A stretch of DNA of 64,000 nucleotides from contig NZ_QQAW01000001.1 of the NCBI RefSeq assembly GCF_003350405.1, positions 496,001-560,000 of the forward strand, read 5' to 3'. The translations under genes were made by a program, and so were the position numbers. This document shows positions 27,702 to 34,538 of this stretch, piece after piece (the stretch's first letter is position 1; the number at the start of each line of letters is the position of its first letter). The notes beneath the pieces are model-generated. The model had not been told where the DNA came from and did no database searches. It saw only the letters and a program-made list of their open reading frames with translations. Source of the DNA: Gluconacetobacter liquefaciens (GTDB taxonomy: Bacteria > Pseudomonadota > Alphaproteobacteria > Acetobacterales > Acetobacteraceae).

Positions 27702-28276
27702 GCGCCCCGGAGCAGGAGCGGCACCCGCCGCTGCCGGTGGCGGAGGGCATTCCCCCTCATGTCATCGTGCTGATGGGCGTCTCGGGCAGCGGCAAGACCT
27801 CGGTGGCCGAAGGCCTGCACAACCTGCTGGGCTGGCCCTTTCAGGAGGGCGATCTCCTGCACCCCAAGGCCAATGTCGACAAGATGGCCGCCGGTATCCC
27901 GCTGACCGACGAGGACCGGCTGCCCTGGCTGGGGCTCTGCCACGCCTGGATCGCGGAGCGCCTGGCCGATGGCGGCGGCGGTATCCTCACTTGCTCGGCG
28001 CTGAAACGCTCCTATCGCGATATTCTGCGGGGTGAGTCGCGCCGGGTGACGTTCATCTACCTGGATGTGCCGAAGACGGTGCTGGAAACCCGGCTGGCCC
28101 GCCGCCAGGGCCATTACATGCCGCCCAGCCTGCTCCCCAGCCAGCTTGCGACCCTGGAAGTCCCGACGCCCGACGAGCATGCGCTGATCGTGGAATGCGA
28201 AGGTCCGCCCGCCGAGGTGATCGCGCGCGTCCTCAGCGAGATCCGCTATCATATCGGCCGTCTGGGTCAGGCATGA
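27698..28276 (+). CDS. gntK: Gluconokinase
   Basis: 192 residues. A P-loop kinase phosphorylating gluconate to 6-phosphogluconate: Walker A VLMGVSGSGKTSVAEGL near residue 25, GWPFQEGDLLHPKANVDKM, TCSALKRSYRDILRG, and a family-typical YLDVPKTVLETRLARRQGHYM. It is the last gene of the cluster, coupled to rpiA by a 4-base overlap. It links periplasmic glucose oxidation (gluconate production, known for acetic acid bacteria) to the cytoplasmic pathway encoded upstream. Confidence 0.93.
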   Translation: MSAPEQERHPPLPVAEGIPPHVIVLMGVSGSGKTSVAEGLHNLLGWPFQEGDLLHPKANVDKMAAGIPLTDEDRLPWLGLCHAWIAERLADGGGGILTCSALKRSYRDILRGESRRVTFIYLDVPKTVLETRLARRQGHYMPPSLLPSQLATLEVPTPDEHALIVECEGPPAEVIARVLSEIRYHIGRLGQA

Positions 28277-28382
28277 GAGGCAGTTCGCCGTGCGGCACGC
28301 GCCGCGCGGCAGGCCGACTGTGCAAACCGTCTCTGAGGCGCTGAAATCGTCGTTCCGACGGCTATCGGGAGGTCATGTCGGA

Positions 28383-29528
28383 ATGATGAAGTCAGTGCCA
28401 GGAGCGTCGGCGCGGAACGTGGTGCGTTCCATTCTCATGCTGCTGCCGGCTGTCCCGCTGATGTTCCTGTCAGCGCCGATGGCCGCAGCACGCGGGCGGC
28501 ACATTGCCCCGGTTGTCCCGCCACCGGCAGCACCGGTGGCGAGTGCGGCGGACGACACGCCGCCGGTCCCGCAGGCGGGTCCCTGTATCGCCCATGTCCT
28601 GTCCCTGCCGCTGCTGACGGGAGAGGGCAGTCCCGGCGTGGCGATCACATTCGATGCGGCCAAGGGCATGGCCTTTCTCGGCGTGTCGCAGGAGACGCTG
28701 GGCGTCTTCGAACGGCCGGGCCTCGAATACGACCACGGCCGGACGCTGCACATGCAAACGGTCACCGGCCCGGCCGAAACATTCGAGACCACCGTCGACC
28801 GGCTGGAACTCGGTCGCGGCACGGCCCGGCATGTCCCGGCCATCATTCTGGGCCGGATGGACGGCAAGGCGGCGGGCCTCCCGATCCTGGGCGTGGTGGG
28901 TTACGATATTCTGGGTAATTACGATGTCCTGATGGATTTCCCCCGCCACATCGTCACCCTGTTCAAGGAGACCGGCGCCGCCGCATGCCCGCCCCTGCCG
29001 GCGCTGGTCGGTGCGCACGCCTATTCCGCGCTGCTGATGCCCAATTCGCAGGGCATGGATATCACGGTGCAGGTTTCGCTCAATGGCGCGCTGGTGGGCA
29101 TGGAGGTCGAACCCGGCTCCAACGCCTCGGTCCTGCGCACGGCCGATGCGGCCGATATCGGGGTCGGGAAGGCGGCCCTCGCGGCCGATCCGCGCTCGCG
29201 CACCGATGCCGGCAATGCCATCATCGGCCGCCGCCACCGCTTTGCCCCCGTCGCGATCGGCACCTGGCACGGGGCATCCCTGTCGGCCGATGTCACCAAT
29301 GCGCAGTTCAACATACTGGGCATGGATTTCCTCCGGGGGCGCCGGGTACTGTTCGCCTTTCCCACCCGCATGTTCTATTTCTCCGACGTCCAGCCCGACG
29401 CGGCAGGCGCGGCTTCGGCCACCCTCAGCCTGGCACAGTCGCGCCTGGCCGATGTCGAAGTGCAGCAGGATGACGGCGGCACGCCCGCCGCACCCGCCCA
29501 AACGCCCGCTCCAGCCCCCGCGCCCTGA
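28383..29528 (+). CDS. Secreted retropepsin-like aspartyl-protease homologue with altered catalytic motifs
   Basis: 381 residues from MMKSVPGASARN; GGGAGG lies 9 bases upstream. A signal peptide (LMLLPAVPLMFLSAPMAAARG) is followed by a Pro/Ala linker and two repeats of a clan-AA-like fold. These end in VVGYDILGNYDVLMDFPRHI and FNILGMDFLRGRRVLFAFP, the usual flap-end sequence of periplasmic aspartyl proteases. Where D-T/S-G-A is expected I see FDAAKGMAF in the first half and VEPGSNASVL in the second, so the canonical catalytic triads are not intact. The tail is Pro/Ala-rich. It is probably an inactive or atypical family member in the periplasm. It follows gntK by 106 bp. Confidence 0.7.
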   Translation: MMKSVPGASARNVVRSILMLLPAVPLMFLSAPMAAARGRHIAPVVPPPAAPVASAADDTPPVPQAGPCIAHVLSLPLLTGEGSPGVAITFDAAKGMAFLGVSQETLGVFERPGLEYDHGRTLHMQTVTGPAETFETTVDRLELGRGTARHVPAIILGRMDGKAAGLPILGVVGYDILGNYDVLMDFPRHIVTLFKETGAAACPPLPALVGAHAYSALLMPNSQGMDITVQVSLNGALVGMEVEPGSNASVLRTADAADIGVGKAALAADPRSRTDAGNAIIGRRHRFAPVAIGTWHGASLSADVTNAQFNILGMDFLRGRRVLFAFPTRMFYFSDVQPDAAGAASATLSLAQSRLADVEVQQDDGGTPAAPAQTPAPAPAP

Positions 29529-29590
29529 CGGGCACGGAAACTTCACGGGCTCGCGACGTTGTATCCCTACGAAAAACAAGGGGATTATCC

Positions 29591-29779
29591 ATGCGTCTGT
29601 TCGTCCACGCCGCCCTGGCCACCGCCCTGTGCTGCGTCGCCCTGACGGGGTGCAAGAAGAAGCCCGAGACCCTGGGCCAGAAGATCGACAATCTCGGCAA
29701 CAAGGTGCAGGACACCGTCGACCCGCCGAAGGGACCGGCCGAAAAGCTGGGCCGCAAGATCGACCGCGCCACGGAGTAA
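29591..29779 (+). CDS. Small entericidin-like lipoprotein of unknown function
   Basis: 62 residues with a lipoprotein signal: MRLFVHAALATALCCVALTG followed by Cys, a good LTGC lipobox at residue 21. The mature part is 42 residues, Lys/Asp-rich and helical (LGQKIDNLGNKVQDTVD, GPAEKLGRKIDRATE), containing an imperfect internal repeat of LGxKIDxxxx. It presumably anchors to a membrane on the periplasmic side. No function can be assigned. Confidence 0.75.
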   Translation: MRLFVHAALATALCCVALTGCKKKPETLGQKIDNLGNKVQDTVDPPKGPAEKLGRKIDRATE

Positions 29780-29780
29780 C

Positions 29781-29795
29781 CGTGGCGGGGCCACG
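29781..29795 (+). terminator. Possible terminator hairpin after the small lipoprotein
   Basis: CGTGGC (29781-29786) and GCCACG (29790-29795) form a 6-bp stem starting just after the stop codon, followed by CCCTTTACA and, 15 bases further on, a GC stretch ending in TTTTT. The U-tract is displaced, so strength is uncertain. Confidence 0.35.
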
Positions 29796-29854
29796 CCCTT
29801 TACACGGCGCGGCGGCCTTTTTAGGAAGGGATTTCAATCCCTGATCCCAGACCC

Positions 29855-30487
29855 ATGGCCGCCATGCCCAGCCCGTCTTCCGGCGAATCCGCCGCCCTTC
29901 GCCATACGCTGTTCGAAGACGCCTACGCGCTGGTCATCGGCTGTTCGCTGATCGTGCTCGGGCTGGCCTGCCTGCATCATGCCGGTCTGGTCACGGGCGG
30001 CGTGGCCGGCGTGGCGCTGCTGCTGTCCTACGTCCTGCCGCTGTCGGCGGGCACGCTGTTCACGCTGATCAACATTCCCTTCCTCATCTTCGCCAGCCGC
30101 ACCATGGGCTGGGCGTTCACGATCAAGACCTTCCTCGTCAGCAGCAGCATCACCCTGTTCGCGCTGCTCTTCCCCCACATCATGACCTTGGGCTCCATCG
30201 CCCCCCTCTGGGGCGCCTTCTTCGGCGGCACCGTCATCGGCATGGGCATCCTCTCCCTCGCCCGCCACCAGGCCGGCGTCGGCGGTACCGGCGTGATCAC
30301 GCTATGGCTCTACAAGAACCGGGGCTGGAACGTCGGCAAGGTCCAACTCGCCATCGACTGCTTCATCCTGGCCATGTCGACCCTCAAAATCGACCTCGCC
30401 CATGTCGGGCTGTCCGCCATCAGCGCCATCGCCATCAGCGGCGTGGTCGCCACCTTCCACCGGCCTGGGCGCTATACCGGCTATTGA
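29855..30487 (+). CDS. YitT-family integral membrane protein
   Basis: 210 residues with about six hydrophobic helices. Family-typical segments: LVTGGVAGVALLLSYVLP (the glycine-rich GGxxG start of the YitT fold), LINIPFLIFASRTMGWAF, AFFGGTVIGMGILSLARHQ and GGTGVITLWLYKNRGWNVG. An ATG nine bases downstream is an equal start. YitT proteins are multipass membrane proteins, mostly uncharacterised. Unlike long YitT members it lacks the cytoplasmic C-terminal domain, ending about 15 residues after the last helix. Confidence 0.85.
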   Translation: MAAMPSPSSGESAALRHTLFEDAYALVIGCSLIVLGLACLHHAGLVTGGVAGVALLLSYVLPLSAGTLFTLINIPFLIFASRTMGWAFTIKTFLVSSSITLFALLFPHIMTLGSIAPLWGAFFGGTVIGMGILSLARHQAGVGGTGVITLWLYKNRGWNVGKVQLAIDCFILAMSTLKIDLAHVGLSAISAIAISGVVATFHRPGRYTGY

Positions 30488-30505
30488 AAGTATCGGGATC
30501 GTTTT

Positions 30506-30720
30506 ATCCGGACAGGGCGTCCGCTTCCGTGATGCCGGCGCTCTGATCGGGTATCAGGGGGCGTGCAGCCTTTCCTGAGGCATCGACAATGGCGTGGAGT
30601 TTCCAGGTCGGTCGGCCACCGGACAGCTATCCGGCACCGTCCTGCCGGAATGGCCTGCGAGACGCGGGAGAAGATCCTGTATCCACTCCCGCTGGCCGCA
30701 CGCGAGCCACGTAGACGTAT
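30506..30720 (-). mobile_element. Degenerate IS5-type transposase fragment
   Basis: In one minus-strand frame, 30535-30620 reads SGGRPTWKLHAIVDASGKAA then RPLIPDQ, matching the central region of IS5/IS1031-like transposases (GGxTTKLHALVDxxGxPxxxxLTPGQ). The frame is broken by a stop just upstream and again at about 30508. No intact ends were found. It is a decayed insertion-sequence relic occupying most of the 321-bp gap between the YitT and acnB genes. Confidence 0.55.
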
Positions 30721-30721
30721 T

Positions 30722-30752
30722 GATGTTTCCCCTGAAAAACAGGGAAAACATC
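30722..30752. other. Inverted repeat downstream of acnB
   Basis: GATGTTTCCCCTG (30722-30734) and CAGGGAAAACATC (30740-30752) form an imperfect 13-bp stem around AAAAA, 57 bases past the acnB stop. It may act as an acnB 3' end or terminator, though no U-tract follows on the minus strand. Confidence 0.4.
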
Positions 30753-30808
30753 ACAAATCAAATGGGCGTTCTGGGCTCGAAAGCCCAGTCGTTGACTAAC
30801 GACACGCC

Positions 30809-33598
30809 TTAGTAGTGGACGGACTGCGAGTCGATCGGCGTCGTCTTCGGCGGAGCGAACGTGGTCAGATCGATCCCTTCGACGGCCGCCTTGTATTCCT
30901 CATTGCTCGGCATGCGGCCAAGGATCGCCGACAGCACCACGACCGGGGTCGAGGCCAGAAGCGATTCACCCTTCTTCTCGCCGGAATCTTCCACGACACG
31001 TCCCTGGAACAGACGGGTCGACGTCGCCAGGACGGTATCGCCCTTTTCCGCCTTCTCCTGGTTGCCCATGCACAGGTTGCAGCCGGGGCGCTCCAGATAA
31101 AGGATGTTCTCGTATTCGGTCCGTGCCGTGGCCTTCGGCAGCAGGTCATTGAATTCGAAGCCCGAATAGCGTTCGAGGATTTCCCAGTCCCCCTCGCTCT
31201 TCAGTTCGTCAATGATGTTGTAGGTCGGCGCGGCGACAACCAGTGGCGCCTTGAACTCCACCTTTCCGGCCGCCTTCTCAAGGTTCTTGAGCATCTGGGC
31301 CACGATTTTCATATCGCCCTTGTGCACCATGCAGGAGCCCACGAAACCAAGGTCCACCTTCTTGGTGCCGCCGTAGTACGAAACCGGGCGGATCGTGTCG
31401 TGGGTATAGCGCTTGGACACGTCGGGATTGTTCACGTCGGGATCGGCGATCATCGGCTCGTCGATCTGATCGAGATCAACCACGACCTCGGCGAAATATT
31501 TCGCATTGTCATCGGGTGCCAGCGCGGGCTTCTCGCCCGAGCGGATCTCGGCGATGCGCTTGTCGGCTTTGGCGATCAGGCCCTTCAGCGTGCCCGCGGC
31601 ATTTTCCATGCCCTTGTCGATCATGATCTGGATACGCGACTTGGCGATTTCCAGAGACTCGATCAGCGGCTCGTCCTGCGAGATGCAGATCGCCGCCTTG
31701 GCCTTCATCTCGGCCGTCCAGTCGGTGAAGGTGAAAGCCTGATCGGCAAGCAGCGTGCCGATATGCACTTCGATGACGCGGCCCTGGAAGACGTTGTCGC
31801 CGCACTGCTTGAGCATCTGCGCCTGGGTCGCGTGCACCACGTCACGGAAGTCCATGTGCGGCTGCATCGTGCCTTTGAACGTGACCTTGACCGATTGCGG
31901 GATCGGCATCGTCGCCTCGCCCGTGGCCAGCGCCAGCGCCACGGTGCCGGAGTCGGCGCCGAAGGCCACACCCTTGGACATGCGGGTATGGCTGTCACCA
32001 CCGATGATGATCGCCCAATCATCCACGGTAATGTCGTTCAGCACCTTGTGGATCACGTCCGTCATCGCGTGATAGACGCCCTTGGGGTCACGCGCGGTGA
32101 TCAGGCCGAAATCGTTCATGAATTTCATGAGCTTCGGGATATTCGCCTGGGCCTTCTTGTCCCAGACCGATGCCGTATGGCAGCCCGACTGGTATGCGCC
32201 GTCCACGAGCGGCGAGATGACGGTGGCCGCCATCGCCTCAAGCTCCTGCGCGGTCATCAGGCCGGTCGTGTCCTGGGAGCCGACGATATTCACCTTCACG
32301 CGGACATCCGACCCCGCATGCAGGACCTTGCCCGGCGTGACGCCGACGGCATTGCGGTTGAAGATCTTCTCGACCGCGGTCAGGCCCTGATCCTTGACCG
32401 TAATTTCCTTGTTCGGTGCGAAGACCGGGGTCGCCTCGATCCCCAGCGTCTGGGCCGCGAACGTCTGGAGCTTCTTGCCGAAGACGATGGCGTAGGAACT
32501 GCCCGCCTTCATGAACTCCATTTTCTGCGGCGTGAGCGCGGCGGCGATATCGACCAGTTCCTTGCCGTTCTCGTCGCGCAGCTGCCTGTTCTTCACATCG
32601 ATCTTCAGGACGGTGCCGGTCTCGACCGAGTATTTCTGCTCAAGGATGGGGTTGCCATCGTTATTGAGGATCGGCTTGCCGTTGTCGTCGGTCTTCTTGA
32701 CCCAGTCCTTCAGGTTCAGGCCGATGCCGCCGGTCACGTCAACGGTGGTCGCGAAGATCGGCGAGATCCCGTTGGTCCCCGCGACGATCGGGGCGAAGTT
32801 GACGAACGGAACGTACGGGCTGGCCTGCTTGCCGGTCCAGAGCGCCACATTGTTCACGCCGGACATACGCGACGAGCCGACGCCCATCGTGCCCTTTTCG
32901 GCGATCATCATCACCCGCTTGCCGGGGTGCTGCTTCTGGAGCGCGACGATTTCCTGCTGGGCTTCCGGCGAGATCATGCATTTGCCATGCAGTTCGCGGT
33001 CCGAGCGCGAATGCGCCTGGTTGCCCGGTGACAGAAGGTCGGTCGAGATGTCGCCTTCAGCCGCGATGAAGGTCACGACCTGGATCTCGTCCTCGACATC
33101 CGGAAGCTTGGTGAAGAATTCGGCTTTGGCGTAGCTCTCCAGCACGTCCTTCGCGATGGCGTTGCCTGCCTTGAAGGCATCGCGCAGTCGGAACATGTCG
33201 GCGTCGTAGAGGAACACCTGGGTCTTCAGCACCTCACCCGCCTGCTGGGCGAGCGTGCTGTCGTCGCCGAGGGCGATGTCGAGCAGCACCTTGATCGACG
33301 GGCCACCCTTCATGTGCGAAAGCAGTTCGAGGGCAAAGGCGGGCGTGATCTCAGGGACGACCGTTTCGCCCAGCACGATTTTCTTCAGGAAGGCCGCCTT
33401 GACGTCGGCCGCGCTCGTGGTGCCGGGCAGCGTGTTGTAGATGAAGAACTTGAGGGCATCGGCCCGCTGCTCGTTCCCGGCGTCCTCGATCAATGTAATA
33501 ATGTCACGGACGAGCGCACCGTCGTCGATCGGCTTGGGAGCGAGCCCTTGATTTTCTCTGTCCTTGATTTCGGTCAGGTAATCTGAATAGGCGTTCAT
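30809..33598 (-). CDS. acnB: Aconitate hydratase B / 2-methylisocitrate dehydratase
   Basis: 929 residues from MNAYSDYLTEIKDRENQ. GGGA sits 7 bases upstream; codons further 5' are out of family. It isomerises citrate and isocitrate with a 4Fe-4S cluster, and AcnB enzymes also act in the methylcitrate cycle. Domain order is that of AcnB: a HEAT-like N-terminal domain, the swivel region, then the catalytic part with SGCHTASVW, IIGGDSHTRMSKGVAFGADS, GFVGSCMVHKGDM and the cysteine-rich RPGCNLCMGNQEKA. Aconitase is known to limit acetate tolerance in acetic acid bacteria. A very long AT-rich region lies upstream. Confidence 0.95.
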   Translation of the reverse strand: MNAYSDYLTEIKDRENQGLAPKPIDDGALVRDIITLIEDAGNEQRADALKFFIYNTLPGTTSAADVKAAFLKKIVLGETVVPEITPAFALELLSHMKGGPSIKVLLDIALGDDSTLAQQAGEVLKTQVFLYDADMFRLRDAFKAGNAIAKDVLESYAKAEFFTKLPDVEDEIQVVTFIAAEGDISTDLLSPGNQAHSRSDRELHGKCMISPEAQQEIVALQKQHPGKRVMMIAEKGTMGVGSSRMSGVNNVALWTGKQASPYVPFVNFAPIVAGTNGISPIFATTVDVTGGIGLNLKDWVKKTDDNGKPILNNDGNPILEQKYSVETGTVLKIDVKNRQLRDENGKELVDIAAALTPQKMEFMKAGSSYAIVFGKKLQTFAAQTLGIEATPVFAPNKEITVKDQGLTAVEKIFNRNAVGVTPGKVLHAGSDVRVKVNIVGSQDTTGLMTAQELEAMAATVISPLVDGAYQSGCHTASVWDKKAQANIPKLMKFMNDFGLITARDPKGVYHAMTDVIHKVLNDITVDDWAIIIGGDSHTRMSKGVAFGADSGTVALALATGEATMPIPQSVKVTFKGTMQPHMDFRDVVHATQAQMLKQCGDNVFQGRVIEVHIGTLLADQAFTFTDWTAEMKAKAAICISQDEPLIESLEIAKSRIQIMIDKGMENAAGTLKGLIAKADKRIAEIRSGEKPALAPDDNAKYFAEVVVDLDQIDEPMIADPDVNNPDVSKRYTHDTIRPVSYYGGTKKVDLGFVGSCMVHKGDMKIVAQMLKNLEKAAGKVEFKAPLVVAAPTYNIIDELKSEGDWEILERYSGFEFNDLLPKATARTEYENILYLERPGCNLCMGNQEKAEKGDTVLATSTRLFQGRVVEDSGEKKGESLLASTPVVVLSAILGRMPSNEEYKAAVEGIDLTTFAPPKTTPIDSQSVHY

Positions 33599-34538
33599 CG
33601 CAATCCCAACTTCATTGATGTGTATGGACCTGAAGCGCAGCCCTGCAAACCGGGTACGGCTAAGTCGGCTCAAGGTTCTTATGGCTTCCAGTTACGCCAA
33701 CCCCTGCCGACTGACAAGATATGCCATTTCAACAGAAAGAGTCCCTGAATGCAGTCTTGATGGCGTAAAAGTGGCAATCCACATGTTTATTAGATTAGAA
33801 TATGCAAATCGCCTATTCTACCTCACCAGTCTTTTCTGATCTGAGCGATTACGAAGCATTTGTCATTTCAATTTTTCGGCACTGACAATCTCTCGGCAAG
33901 ACTCACAAAGAGGCTGAAAGCAGTCTGTCCGGTCAGTTCGATTTCTTTGGAACGTTTTTTTATTTGAATAGACAAAAAATGAAAAGAATATTTCCCATTT
34001 TATATTTTCCATTTGAGATGGAACGCTGATCTCAGCAAAATAAACCAGATCAATATTGTGCAAGAGAAAAATACCAAGATATTCCAGCAGGTAGGGCAAG
34101 CAGGCGCGATCCGTCGCCCTTTGTCGCGGAACCCTCGGCCTGGTTCCGACAGGCTGTAGCGATGACCGAGCGGAACGCGACGAAGGTTTGCGGGCGGCCC
34201 TATCCTTGGAGTCTATCCTGAAAGTCGCTGACGGTACGCAAAAACATAGCACCAGCCATGCGTCCGGCGATGGTATTCGCGCATCCGAGCGGCCGCCCGC
34301 CGCTGACGAGGCTTGCAAGGGTGTCTCGTCAGATCAGCCCGGCAGAGCCGGACATGTTCCGGGGGACCAGGGCCTGTTCAAATGCGTGCATTCAAACCAA
34401 CAAACAGGCGGGTTTCCACCAAACCGGTTTTCGATCCTGACGAATGGGGGTGAAGGGGGCTCGGCCCCCTTCCGGGTGCAGGGCAGGGCCCTGCGCACCA
34501 CGCCAAAAAGCCCGGCCCCATGGGAGCCGGGCAGGTCC
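33599..34538. other. 940-bp gene-free, partly AT-rich region upstream of acnB
   Basis: No ORF here has convincing codon bias or homology; the longest minus-strand frame (33863-34318) reads through A/T-rich and GC-rich parts with unnatural composition. 33700-34110 is strikingly A/T-rich for this genome. The right part (34445-34498) holds a palindromic repeat. The acnB promoter and possibly a long leader must lie here; no boxes could be assigned with confidence. Confidence 0.5.
34445..34498 (+). repeat. Palindromic intergenic repeat, second copy
   Basis: AAGGGGGC (34453-34460), TCG, GCCCCCTT (34464-34471) form a perfect 8-bp hairpin within GGGGTGAAGGGG...CCCCTTCCGGGT, followed by a GCAGGGC/GCCCTGC hairpin. 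The same core and order occur at 25285-25330 between the HAD genes. Confidence 0.6.

Noticed and set aside
30815-33031. 738-codon plus-strand frame antisense to acnB
   Set aside because: Shadow frame in a GC-rich gene: no homology, His/Arg/Gly-rich composition, while the minus strand encodes a full aconitase.
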